A stretch of DNA of 64,000 nt, from the NCBI GenBank assembly GCA_013822725.1, contig PNKX01000001.1, positions 124,001 through 188,000 of the forward strand, in the 5' to 3' direction. The notes below the pieces were generated by a model. The model worked only from the letters and a program-made list of their open reading frames with translations. It made no database searches and was not told the DNA's origin. A program made the position numbers and the translations under genes. The DNA comes from Pirellula sp. (lineage in GTDB: Bacteria > Planctomycetota > Planctomycetia > Pirellulales > Lacipirellulaceae). Shown one piece after another: positions 50,693-59,480 of this stretch (positions are counted from its first letter, which is position 1; each line of letters opens with the position of its first letter).

Positions 50693-52252
50693 ATGGATCC
50701 TCTCCGCGTTCGCACGCCGCTCCTGCGGCATTGCCTCTTCGCCACGCTCACGGCGGCCGCCGCTTGCGGCTTAGCGGCATCCCCCTCCCCCGCCCACTCC
50801 CAAACCTTCGCCGAAGAAGTCGCCCAAGCGAGCTACAACGCTCCGCTCCCCACCGCCCAACCGGAGCCGAACGCCACGGCCGACGCCGACTCCAGCGCCG
50901 ATCAAGCCGCCACCGCCAAACAGGCCGAAGAGATCGACCTTGTCCGCCAACTCGCCCGCCACCGCGGCGGCCAACCGGCGGCGCTCGCGCAAATCATCCA
51001 AATGTCGCGGTCGTTCAACGACGCCGTCGCCGCCGAACTGCTCGACGAACTTGCCGCCGCCCACCTCCGCGCCGGCGACCTCAACCTCGCGGCCGACACG
51101 CGCCGCGTCCTCGCCGAGCAGTATCCCGGCACGCCGCGCGCTCAAGACGCTCTCCTCTGGCTGGTGCGACTCTATTCCAGCAGCGAGATGGTCCACGCTC
51201 GCCGCCAGCCGTCGCAGGCCGCCGTCGACATGCTGCGGCAGATCCCGGCCAACGCCGACCTCACGCAAGCCCGCACGAATTCGGCGGTAACCGGCGGTCG
51301 CAAAAACAAGCGCTCCGCCGCGAGCGCGAGCCAACCCGCGGCGCCCTACGCCATTCACCTCGCCACGCAGTCGATGGATCGCCACCCCGAACTCGCCGAC
51401 AACGCCGCCCTCGCCTACCAGCGCGCCGTCGCCGCGCGGCTCGCAGGGCAGCAGAAGCAATTGCAAGCGTATCTTTCGCCGCTCAAACATCGCCGCGGCG
51501 GCGATACCTGGGGCGATTGCGCCCGCATGGAAGCCTGGCTCGAATCGGGCGACAAAGAACGCTCTCCGAAGCCGACCGCCATGTGCGTCTTCGCCGACGA
51601 TCCGCCGCAACTCGACGGCATGCTGAACGAACCCTTCTGGCAGCTTGCCCTGCCGCTGCCGCTCAAGCCCGGCAAAGCCGCTGCGCGCGACGGCGGAGCC
51701 AATGCATCCGAAGTCCAAACGGCCAGCTACGAACAGTCCGTGCGCGATACGAACGCCGCAGCAACGCCTCCCGCCGCCAGCCAGGTCCAACTCGCCTACG
51801 ACCGCGAATACCTCTACGTCGCCGCCATCTGCGAGAAGCCCGCCGGCGCCCCCTACTCGCCAGGCAACGGTCCCCGCCCGCGCGACGGCGACGTTGAATC
51901 TCACGACCACGTCGCCCTGCGTCTCGACGTCGACCGCGACTACGCCTCCTACTACGAACTCCTCATCGACAGTCGCGGCCAAACCGCCGACCGCTGCTGG
52001 GGCGACGCCGCCTGGAACCCTGAATGGTTCGTCGCCGCCGGCGAGCTCAATGCCAACGGCGGCATGTGGATTGTCGAGCTCGCTATCCCTTGGAGCGAAC
52101 TGGCCCCGACGGCGCCAAAATCAGGCCACGCCTGGGCCCTCTCCCTCGCCCGCACCCTTCCGCCAACCACGAACCAACCTTCTCAATCTTGGCTCGGCCC
52201 CGCCTGCGACCGGCCCGCCCCCGAAAACTTCGGCGTGCTGCAGTTCGAATAG
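50693..52252 (+). CDS. Exported protein with CBM9-like C-terminal domain
   Basis: A 519-residue protein with a signal peptide (about 1-36, ending PAHSQT), an Ala-rich helical part with TPR-like pairs (about 75-265), and a C-terminal domain (about 300-519) of the CBM9/DOMON-like beta type: CVFADDPPQLDGMLNEPFWQ, VQLAYDREYLYVAAICEKP and HVALRLDVDRDYASYYELLI. Such domains bind carbohydrate in xylanases and occur as sugar- or heme-binding modules; the ligand here is unknown. A long competing frame at 50542-51897 is a compositional shadow. Confidence 0.85.
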   Translation: MDPLRVRTPLLRHCLFATLTAAAACGLAASPSPAHSQTFAEEVAQASYNAPLPTAQPEPNATADADSSADQAATAKQAEEIDLVRQLARHRGGQPAALAQIIQMSRSFNDAVAAELLDELAAAHLRAGDLNLAADTRRVLAEQYPGTPRAQDALLWLVRLYSSSEMVHARRQPSQAAVDMLRQIPANADLTQARTNSAVTGGRKNKRSAASASQPAAPYAIHLATQSMDRHPELADNAALAYQRAVAARLAGQQKQLQAYLSPLKHRRGGDTWGDCARMEAWLESGDKERSPKPTAMCVFADDPPQLDGMLNEPFWQLALPLPLKPGKAAARDGGANASEVQTASYEQSVRDTNAAATPPAASQVQLAYDREYLYVAAICEKPAGAPYSPGNGPRPRDGDVESHDHVALRLDVDRDYASYYELLIDSRGQTADRCWGDAAWNPEWFVAAGELNANGGMWIVELAIPWSELAPTAPKSGHAWALSLARTLPPTTNQPSQSWLGPACDRPAPENFGVLQFE

Positions 52253-52299
52253 CCCCTTATGGTATGGAACGACTCCTCTCTATCTGCAATGAGGAGGAA

Positions 52300-52747
52300 T
52301 TGAACCACGACGGCACGACGGGCACGACGGGCACGACATAATACAAGGAAACGGAAGTACCCCGCGAATGACGCGAATCTGCGCGAATGATGCCCCCTTT
52401 ATTTTTTGTTTCTTCAGGGAATTTAGCGGGGGATTTCAGGCCCGAAGGGCCGGCAGTGAATAGCCAGGGGGCGTCAGCCCCTGGAAACGATGTTCGTGGA
52501 ATTCGTAGCCCCGAGGGGGCGACAGTGGTTGGAAGCCCGCTACTGTCGCCCCGTCGGGGCTAAAGACGCTTCATGCATCCCCTTCCAGGGGCTGTCGCCC
52601 CTGGCTATTAACTCTCGCCGCGTTGCGGCTGCGGAGCTTTGAGCCACTAAAATTCCTGTAGAACCTTATTTTTCATTCGCGTCCATTCGCGTCATTCGCA
52701 GGCTCACCTTTCTTGTTCCTTGGCGCTATTATCGTCCTTGGCGGTTA
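52300..52747. repeat. Large nested palindromic block
   Basis: The outer left arm (aaccacgacggcacgacggg) does not match its right partner (gttccttggcgctattatcg), so it may be a chimera. Inside are arms of the GCGAATGACGCGAATC type (52363 and 52672), and in the centre (52440-52620) several hairpins such as GCCAGGGGGCGTCAGCCCC and GTCGCCCCGTCGGGGC. With the CACTGCTCACTGC tandem tract at 52768-52812, it accounts for almost all of the 657-base gap 52253-52909. Confidence 0.85.
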
Positions 52748-52833
52748 GTTTTTTTTGAATTGGCAGTTCCTCACCGCTCACTGCTCACTGCTCACTGCCC
52801 ACTGCCCACTAAAAAAGATTCTCCAAAATTCTA

Positions 52834-52865
52834 TTGACCCGCTTAATTCTAATTCGTTAGAATTA
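52834..52865 (+). promoter_or_regulatory. Promoter with palindromic operator for the BlaI-like regulator
   Basis: TTGACC (52834-52839) and TAGAAT (52858-52863) lie 18 bases apart, a fair sigma-70 promoter. A perfect inverted repeat of two 9-base arms around TTCG (52844-52865, TAATTCTAA and its complement) covers the -10. This is where a BlaI/MecI dimer would block its own gene, whose ATG is at 52910. The site is inferred, not demonstrated. Confidence 0.7.
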
Positions 52866-52909
52866 GCGCCGTCACGCCGCTTGCGGCTTCGCGTCCAGGA
52901 GAATCCTCA

Positions 52910-53350
52910 ATGCCCCGCGCCCCCAGCCCGCACCCCACCGACGTCGAGTTGGAAATCCTCCAAGTCCTCTGGAGCCAAGGCCCCAGCTCCCTCAGCGGCG
53001 TGTGCGAAACGCTCCGCACCGAACGCGAAGTCGCCGCCACCACCGTCGCCACGATGCTCCGCGTCATGAGCGACAAGGGACTTGTCAAGCGCACCGGCAG
53101 CGGCCGCGGCGCCACTTGGAACGCCGTCGTCACGCAACATCGCACCGAGGAGGGCATGGTCCGCAAACTCGTCGACCGCCTCTTCGACGGCGCCGCCGAC
53201 CGCCTCGCCGCCCACCTCGTCGAAGGGGGCCAGCTCAACCCGACGCAACTGGCTGAACTCCGGCAATTGATTGATCAACAGGGCGGAAAGAGTGATAAGA
53301 GAAATGCAACCACCAAGGCACGAAGGCACAAAGAAGAGCACAAAGGATGA
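52910..53350 (+). CDS. BlaI/MecI-family transcriptional repressor, repeat-derived C-terminus
   Basis: A 146-residue winged-helix protein. The N-terminal DNA-binding domain (about 8-75) has PTDVELEILQVLWSQGPSS, TVATMLRVMSDKGLV and KRTGSGRGATWNAVV; the C-terminal helices (about 85-125) dimerise. BlaI repressors are inactivated by proteolysis after a BlaR1-type sensor detects beta-lactam or another signal; the M56 gene follows directly. The last residues (TTKARRHKEEHKG) and the stop come from the palindrome at 53308. The natural end is likely near SDKR. Confidence 0.92.
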   Translation: MPRAPSPHPTDVELEILQVLWSQGPSSLSGVCETLRTEREVAATTVATMLRVMSDKGLVKRTGSGRGATWNAVVTQHRTEEGMVRKLVDRLFDGAADRLAAHLVEGGQLNPTQLAELRQLIDQQGGKSDKRNATTKARRHKEEHKG

Positions 53351-53491
53351 AACGTAGTGCGGATCGTCATCCTGAGCGGAGCGAAGGATCTAGCATCCCG
53401 AAATGACTCCAGATTCTTCGCTCTACTCAGAATGACAGCTCTCTTATCCCCCCTTCGTGTCTTCCTTAGTGCCTTCGTGTCTTGGTGGTTA
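53308..53491. repeat. Nested palindrome between blaI-like and M56 genes
   Basis: Outer arms caaccaccaaggcacgaagg and its complement ending cgtgtcttggtggtta. Inside (53364-53438) is a second palindrome with arms gtcatcctgagcggagcgaa and ttcgctctactcagaatgac. The outer left arm supplies the last codons of the repressor gene. Confidence 0.92.
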
Positions 53492-53517
53492 ATCCCCGTA
53501 CTAAAGGGTTCGCGACG

Positions 53518-56500
53518 ATGAACGCTTCGCTCTGGCAACTCGCCGGTTGGACGATGATTCACTCGCTCTGGCTCGGCGCCGCCGTCGCCCTCGCCGGCGG
53601 CTTCCTCCGCTTAGCCTGCCGCCGCGCTGCACCGAACACGCGCTACGCGATCAGCCTCGCCACGCTCGCGGCCCTCGCCGTCACACCGCTCGCCACGGCC
53701 TCATGGCTCAGCGTGAACGGCGTCCCCACAATTGAAACCGCTTTGCTCCCTCTCCCCCAGGGAGAGGGCTGGGGAGGGGGGCAACCCGGGTACACGGCGT
53801 CCCACCCCTCCCTAACCCTCCCCCTCAAGGGAAGGGAATCAGAAGAACATGTTGCCGGCCAAATCATCGACCTCGCCCATACAAGTCCCTCTCCCCGGTA
53901 CTCCGGGGAGAGGCTAGGTGAGGGGCAGAACCCGCCATCGACAACGCCCCAACCAAGCGCCACGGTCGAGAATCCCTCCCCTAACCCTTCCCTTCCAAGG
54001 ATGGGAACCGCTCCCACAACCTACTCACCCACTCACTTACTCACCTACTCACTCCCCCACCTCCCCACCCTCTGGCTCATCGGCGCCCCGCTCACCTTCA
54101 CGCTCCTCGCCACCGGCCTCCTCGGCTCCGCCCGCCTCCGCCGCCGCGCAACGCCCCTCACCGCCGGCCCCGCGTTCGACGCCTGCGAGCGCCTCCGCCA
54201 AACATTAAACATCACCCGCCGCGTCGCGCTTGCGGTGAGCGACGGCGTCGCCCAACCGATCCTCGTCGGCGTCCTCCGCCCGCTGATCCTTCTCCCCACC
54301 GCCGCCCTCGCCGGCTGGACCCCCGAGCAACTCGACATGGTGCTGCTCCACGAACTCGCCCACGTCCGCCGCTGGGACAACCTCGTCAACCTACTGCAGC
54401 GAATTGTCGAGTCGCTACTCTTCTTCCACCCCGCCGTCTGGCTCCTCAGCCGCCAGGTCCGCCGCGACCGCGAAGAATGCTGCGACGCCGCCGTCATTCG
54501 TCACACCAACCGGCCGCACCAGTACGCCGAGTTGCTCGTCACGATCGCCGCCGCATTACGAGGGGGACCAGCCCCCTCGCTCGCCGTGGCCAGCGCAATG
54601 GCCAGCCACCCCCTCGCCGGCCGCATCCGCCGCATCCTCAACATCGAGGCCGAACCAATGCGCATCACCCGCCGCACCCTCGCCGCGACACTGCTGCTGC
54701 CGCTGCTCCTCGCCGGCGCCATTTTCTATAGCGGCGCCAGCGCCGAAGATGCCCAGAATCCCCCTCCCTCGAAGGAGCAACCGAGCACGGTCGCCAGTGG
54801 CGAGCGAGCGCAGCGCGGTAGTGAAGACGCTGGAGGGATTACTGACGCGAACCAACCGAGCATAATCGCCAGCGACGACAAGGAAATGGGCGACGCTGCG
54901 AAAGAAGCGACGGCCGAAATCTCAGCAGAACCGCAACCCGCGACCATTAAAGCCGCTGAGGGGATCGCTCTCAAAGTCTATCCGATCAGCAACCTTCCAT
55001 CGAACATCGACCTTCGGCAATGGATGGAGCTCGTCGCATCGGATCCGCGCATCGAAATCCAATGGATGCCGAAGGAAAAGGGTCTGCTCATCGCCGCGCC
55101 GGAGAGAATTCACAACGAACTTCAATCTCTCCTGAATGGCGCTCGCAAGAAGGCGACGACCAGCGAGGCGCAGAGCAACCATTCCGAAACCTCCCAACTC
55201 CAGAACGAAATCCGCAACCTCGAAGACCTCATCGCCAAAGCTCGGAAGGAACTCGTCGATATCGAAGCCTCCAAGGAACTGTCGGTTCGGAATTTGAACA
55301 TCCCAGCGACCATCGATGCATCCATTGCCATGATGCTGGACAGCAATCCGACGATCCAGCAGCAAAAAAAGCAACTGCTTGATCTGAACTCGACGTTGCA
55401 AACGAAGCTCTCTGCGTCCAAGAGCCCAGACGACGCCGACGTCAAACGCCTTCGCGCATCAATGCAGGAGGCCGAGGCGGAACTGGCAAAGCGCCGCAGC
55501 GAAGCGGAAAGTACGCTGCGCGAGAAATTTTCGAAGATGAACAATGAAGTGCTTCGCTCCGCGATGACCGAATACAAAATTCGTCGCAAGTCAGTCGAAG
55601 ACAACCTAGCCGAACACCAGCAAAAGCTGATGAAGTGCAGGCAAATAATGGAGACGATGCATTCCCCAACCGGCTCACTTCAAGAGATTGGAACTTACGC
55701 GACGCCATCTATCGCCGTCGCCGAGGCGGTCCAACGGCACGGAAAGAATGAAGGGCAAATCGCCAAACCGAACGCCCTCGAAGCCTTCGACAACGCCAAG
55801 TCGGCCGACGAACGCCAAACGGCCTTCAAGCAGTTCGCACAGATCTTCAAACCTAGCGACGCCAATCCACTCGCCACGGCAACGTACTCCGTGCCAGCCG
55901 GCGACGACATGCGCGAACGCATCGAAGGAATCTTCGCGGGATTCGAAATGGACCCGTACGGCCCAAAGATCGCCGAATCGATCCGCCGCTGGTCGCCCGA
56001 CAACCGCAGCGTGGAGATCACCGCGCCGCGGCTCGCGCACGACCAGTATCTTTCCTACCTCTTCGCTCGAATCGCCGCCAAAGCAGGCGAACCGCCGGCG
56101 ACGGATGAATCAGTGATGGCAGCGGGTAGCCCTGGTTCTCCGAACCAGGGTGGCGCAGCCACAGGAAGCGGCGCCAACGACGCCCAGCCGTCTACCATGG
56201 CCTCCCCCAACTCAACCGCTCCAGTTCCTCAGCCGTCGCCTGCCGCAGATTCCGGCGGCAATGCTCCCCAAACAGACTTGAGGGCCGTCCTCGCGGAGAC
56301 CAAACACCGTTTGGAACGTCAGCTTGCAGAACTCAAACAACGCGCCGGTGCAGCAGATGGAACAGAAGAGGAATCGGCGGCCGCTACAGCACTGGAGCAA
56401 AAAATTCTCGAATGGGAGGCGATGAACAGAGCCAGAAGAGCCAACGAATCCTTGCTGCCGAATGGCCCTGATTCTCCGAACCAGGATGGCGCAGCCACAC

Positions 56501-59022
56501 AGGGCAGCACCGAAAACGCGACGCCGAACTCCGAAGCTTCCCCCGGCTCCGCCGCTCGGGTTCAAGAACCGGAGCCACCCTCCCCCTTCCCCACCCTCGA
56601 AAACCAAAAAATCGCCGACCGCGCTTACAAGCTCCTTGGCCTCGAACTCGAAACACTCTCCGTGGAAGACTTGGAACGAGTGAACAGACTAGGCTACACG
56701 GGCGGGTTGAAGGTCACCCAAGTGACGACGACAGTACGAGATGCTCAAGACAGTCTCTACGCCAGCAACTTGCTTGTCGGACTCCACGTTTGGCCCGTGA
56801 CGGACTTGGCTTCCCTCGATGAAATCTTGCGACGCCCCGACCTCGGCGAACTAGCCCCGCTGAAGTATTACGCAATTCGTAAGGATGAAACGCGAGCAAA
56901 CCGCAGCGCTCCTGCCGACGAGTTGACCACCGGACGATTGTCGATCCCCGAGGCGGAACTGCTCTCGCGCGACTTAGAGACCGCCAACCGCGTACGTGCC
57001 GAGTTCGCTGCGGTGCGCGTTCCCAACGACTCCGCGTCGATCTCAGTGATGCAAGCTCCAACCTCGCAAAAGACCAGCATCTTCGGCGGCACGGTGACGA
57101 CCGCATATCTCAATGTGAAATTCAACCTCCTCCCCGGTGCGTTCAGTGGCGCCCCCGAGACGTTTAATGTCGCCGCCGCTCGACTCACGCCGCAAGCAAT
57201 CGAGCTGCAGGCCAGGAACTGCCTCGCGATTATCAAGAGCCCCAACTTGCTCAAAGCCGCCCTCGCTGTCATCACGCCGCGCGAGACAGTCGACATGCAG
57301 CCTGCAAAGGCCGCCGAGTGGCTCAAGAACCGCCTCAGCGCCACGTTCCCCGGCAACGGCGAAATCCTGGAACTCAAACTCGAAGGGGGCGACGCCAAGG
57401 AAGACAACGCCCTCCTCCAAGCCGTCATCGACGCTTTCCTCGCCGCGATGAAAGCGCCGCCGGAGTCGCCCGCCGATCCCAAGGCTGCGTCCGATTCCGC
57501 CGCCGCCCCCGGCGATCTCAGCCATTACGTCAGCCCCGCCGCCAGTCCCGCCCTGACGGCCGAGTCCTCGGACGTCGCCCCCTACAAACACCCCGCCGCA
57601 TTCGCCGAGGCTTTGGAACAGTCCCGCAAAACAGGCAAGCCGGTGATCGTTCACTTGCTGACCCACAACTCCGAGCCTAGCGAAAGATTCGCCGACGAGG
57701 TCCTCACCGACTCCCAAGTCGCCGACTTCATTGCCAAGAACTTCGAGTCATCGGTCACAATCTACGTCGACGACGAACCCGCGTTCGCCAAAGTCTTTCA
57801 CATCAGCCTCGTCCCGGCGAACATGTTCATCTTCGCCGGCGGCGAACGCATCACCGGCGGAGTTCCCGTCCAGGCGACGCCCGCCGCGTATCTCACCCAC
57901 CTGCAGCAGTATTACAAAATAGCGATCTCGCCAACGATTTCCAAAGCCGACGCCGCAACTGTACCCGACGTCCCGCCAGTCGCTGTGGCCGATCGGCCCG
58001 GCGGTGAGAACAGGCCGATCGAGAACGAGAAACCAACCTTCCTCTACGACGGCAAAACCTTCGACCAATGGCGTGACCTCTGGAAGCTCGAACTCAACCC
58101 CGAGCGCCGCATCGAAGCCATCAACGCCCTGGCGACGCTTGGCAAAACAGGGTACGGCGCGGAAGCAGCCGACGCGATTCTCGACGTCGCCGGCCAGTAC
58201 GATCGGGGCGTGGACGCCGACAGTGCCGAAGGGAAACTGATCGGCGCCATCGACGAGGCGATGGCGCATATGCCCGCCGATCTGTGGATGCCGCGCATGC
58301 AGGCCAAAATCAAGGGCGGCGACGACGCATCGAAAAAAAGATGGAGAGCTTACGCTCGGCAATTCTTGATGTTCTCTCGCGACAAACGTCCTGAAGCGAG
58401 AATCTGGGCGGCCAAGTTCGCCGATGATCCCGCAGACGGCCTGTTGTACGACGCAGCCATGTACTTGCTGCAAAATGATCAGAACCTGGAAGACCCGCTT
58501 ACCGTCGAACTTGTACGAAAATCGCTCCATGAGGGAGTTGACCATAAAATGGCCTATCTCATGTTGCAATTCAGAAATCTTGATAAGGTTCCAGAACAGC
58601 TCGACGCCCTCGTTCGAGATCATCGAGCCCGCCAACTGTTGCAACAAACAATGCAGCAGGATATGAGTGAGGAACATGCGCCCGAATTGATCGCATCCAT
58701 GTTGGCGATTCTCAATGATCCGGATCGAGCGGACGATCATGTCGGCGCCATTCGAACGCTCAGGGCAATGTATCCCGCCTTACGACGCCGCAGCATGCAG
58801 GCCGAGCGCCTTCAGGTCGTCGAGCAATTGACGACGATCCTGCGCGACGGGCCCGACGAGCTTCTCCTCCCCGCCTGCGCGGCGCTGGGTCATCTTACGG
58901 AGACTTCCGCTGATTCAATTCCCGCCGAGTACTTGCAGGAGGGTAAGATCTCCGCCGAGCGAGCCAAGCGGCTCCGAGAGTTCGATCAACAAGAGTTGAT
59001 CGACGAAGCCAACGCCGATTGA
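53518..59022 (+). CDS. Giant M56 (BlaR1-like) membrane protease with thioredoxin-like and helical repeat domains
   Basis: A 1834-residue protein; BlaR1 proteins are near 600. Membrane spans lie at about 12-32 and 40-62 and around 185-205. The M56 zinc protease motif HELAH is at 278-282 with the downstream DREECCD (317-323), and a further span at about 388-405. Beyond lie an STN-like segment (about 480-548), coiled coil (about 548-720), mixed domains, a thioredoxin-like domain (about 1355-1460, KPVIVHLLT with no CxxC) and HEAT-like helices (about 1500-1830). Residues 76-183 and two later spots (near 56127 and 56463) are palindrome-derived. It presumably senses an envelope signal and cuts the BlaI-like repressor. 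Confidence 0.9.
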   Translation: MNASLWQLAGWTMIHSLWLGAAVALAGGFLRLACRRAAPNTRYAISLATLAALAVTPLATASWLSVNGVPTIETALLPLPQGEGWGGGQPGYTASHPSLTLPLKGRESEEHVAGQIIDLAHTSPSPRYSGERLGEGQNPPSTTPQPSATVENPSPNPSLPRMGTAPTTYSPTHLLTYSLPHLPTLWLIGAPLTFTLLATGLLGSARLRRRATPLTAGPAFDACERLRQTLNITRRVALAVSDGVAQPILVGVLRPLILLPTAALAGWTPEQLDMVLLHELAHVRRWDNLVNLLQRIVESLLFFHPAVWLLSRQVRRDREECCDAAVIRHTNRPHQYAELLVTIAAALRGGPAPSLAVASAMASHPLAGRIRRILNIEAEPMRITRRTLAATLLLPLLLAGAIFYSGASAEDAQNPPPSKEQPSTVASGERAQRGSEDAGGITDANQPSIIASDDKEMGDAAKEATAEISAEPQPATIKAAEGIALKVYPISNLPSNIDLRQWMELVASDPRIEIQWMPKEKGLLIAAPERIHNELQSLLNGARKKATTSEAQSNHSETSQLQNEIRNLEDLIAKARKELVDIEASKELSVRNLNIPATIDASIAMMLDSNPTIQQQKKQLLDLNSTLQTKLSASKSPDDADVKRLRASMQEAEAELAKRRSEAESTLREKFSKMNNEVLRSAMTEYKIRRKSVEDNLAEHQQKLMKCRQIMETMHSPTGSLQEIGTYATPSIAVAEAVQRHGKNEGQIAKPNALEAFDNAKSADERQTAFKQFAQIFKPSDANPLATATYSVPAGDDMRERIEGIFAGFEMDPYGPKIAESIRRWSPDNRSVEITAPRLAHDQYLSYLFARIAAKAGEPPATDESVMAAGSPGSPNQGGAATGSGANDAQPSTMASPNSTAPVPQPSPAADSGGNAPQTDLRAVLAETKHRLERQLAELKQRAGAADGTEEESAAATALEQKILEWEAMNRARRANESLLPNGPDSPNQDGAATQGSTENATPNSEASPGSAARVQEPEPPSPFPTLENQKIADRAYKLLGLELETLSVEDLERVNRLGYTGGLKVTQVTTTVRDAQDSLYASNLLVGLHVWPVTDLASLDEILRRPDLGELAPLKYYAIRKDETRANRSAPADELTTGRLSIPEAELLSRDLETANRVRAEFAAVRVPNDSASISVMQAPTSQKTSIFGGTVTTAYLNVKFNLLPGAFSGAPETFNVAAARLTPQAIELQARNCLAIIKSPNLLKAALAVITPRETVDMQPAKAAEWLKNRLSATFPGNGEILELKLEGGDAKEDNALLQAVIDAFLAAMKAPPESPADPKAASDSAAAPGDLSHYVSPAASPALTAESSDVAPYKHPAAFAEALEQSRKTGKPVIVHLLTHNSEPSERFADEVLTDSQVADFIAKNFESSVTIYVDDEPAFAKVFHISLVPANMFIFAGGERITGGVPVQATPAAYLTHLQQYYKIAISPTISKADAATVPDVPPVAVADRPGGENRPIENEKPTFLYDGKTFDQWRDLWKLELNPERRIEAINALATLGKTGYGAEAADAILDVAGQYDRGVDADSAEGKLIGAIDEAMAHMPADLWMPRMQAKIKGGDDASKKRWRAYARQFLMFSRDKRPEARIWAAKFADDPADGLLYDAAMYLLQNDQNLEDPLTVELVRKSLHEGVDHKMAYLMLQFRNLDKVPEQLDALVRDHRARQLLQQTMQQDMSEEHAPELIASMLAILNDPDRADDHVGAIRTLRAMYPALRRRSMQAERLQVVEQLTTILRDGPDELLLPACAALGHLTETSADSIPAEYLQEGKISAERAKRLREFDQQELIDEANAD
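53747..54052. repeat. Cluster of palindromic repeats inside the M56 gene
   Basis: In order: a GGGAGAGGG hairpin (ctccctctcccccagggaga, 53747), CCTCCCTAACCCTCCCC with GGGAAGGG (53803-53837), a second CCCTCTCCCC/GGGGAGAGG hairpin (53883-53924), CCCTAACCC/TTCCAAGG (53972-54001) and a CACTCACTTACTCACC tract (54018-54050). All are in frame and free of stops; they replace the loop between the membrane spans. Confidence 0.9.
56127..56163. repeat. In-frame hairpin repeat in the M56 gene, copy 1
   Basis: CCCTGGTTCTCCGAACCAGG hairpin followed by GTGGCGCAGCCACA. A near-identical copy lies at 56465-56500. Confidence 0.9.
56465..56500. repeat. In-frame hairpin repeat in the M56 gene, copy 2
   Basis: CCCTGATTCTCCGAACCAGG followed by ATGGCGCAGCCACA. 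It encodes DSPNQDGAA, matching GSPNQGGAA of copy 1. Confidence 0.9.
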
Positions 59023-59059
59023 TGATCGGCGCTCACGCCTTCAGCCCCTCCTCGCCCAC

Positions 59060-59092
59060 GGACTGGTCGCTTCAGCGACCAGTCAAATGCGG
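59060..59092. repeat. Family E palindrome, second copy
   Basis: Matches 4739-4771 except for one base in the loop and one after the stem. It is 38 bases after the stop of the M56 gene, in the 458-base gap 59023-59480. The rest of that gap (59220-59480) is rich in GCGAC/GTCGC words and I see no gene there. Confidence 0.88.
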
Positions 59093-59468
59093 TTTCCACG
59101 CCCATGCGCGGCCAAAAATAGTTGTGGATTTCGGCCGCGCCAGTCGCTAGGTTCGAGCATGCCATCCCTTGTTCTTTGACATCTCGAACCATCAACACCG
59201 CTGCTGCACGAACCGTGCACCCAACGTCGCGCGATGCAACGATCGCCCCAAGACTTTTGCCGCTTTGGCGCCAAGTTGCGACAAGCAGCCAAGCGACGAC
59301 ACGCCACCGTCGCGACAGAGGCGACAGCAGACGCGACAGCGAAATTCGCAACCTAAAGCACAATCACGACTTAAGATCACACGACAGCTGTCGCCTAAAA
59401 TCGCATCGGCGACCCAGCGACGACGACGCGACAGTTCGTCGCGACTCAACGACCGCGCGACCGACCGT

Positions 59469-59474
59469 TATACT
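59469..59474 (+). promoter_or_regulatory. Candidate -10 box giving a leaderless transcript
   Basis: TATACT ends six bases before ATG 59481, so transcription would start at or near the start codon. There is no ribosome binding site. A matching -35 is weak (TCAACG at about 59446). Confidence 0.35.
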
Positions 59475-59480
59475 CGCCCC

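Noticed and set aside
50542..51897. 451-codon plus-strand frame
   Set aside because: Arg/Pro/Ala-rich frame-shifted shadow of the CBM9-like gene.
52300..52747. CRISPR array
   Set aside because: Short repeated words here are mirrored palindrome arms, with no regular spacers and no cas gene nearby.
59023..59480. tRNA or other RNA gene in the GCGAC-rich gap
   Set aside because: No cloverleaf, T-loop or CCA-type end that I can find; low-complexity GCGAC/GTCGC words only.
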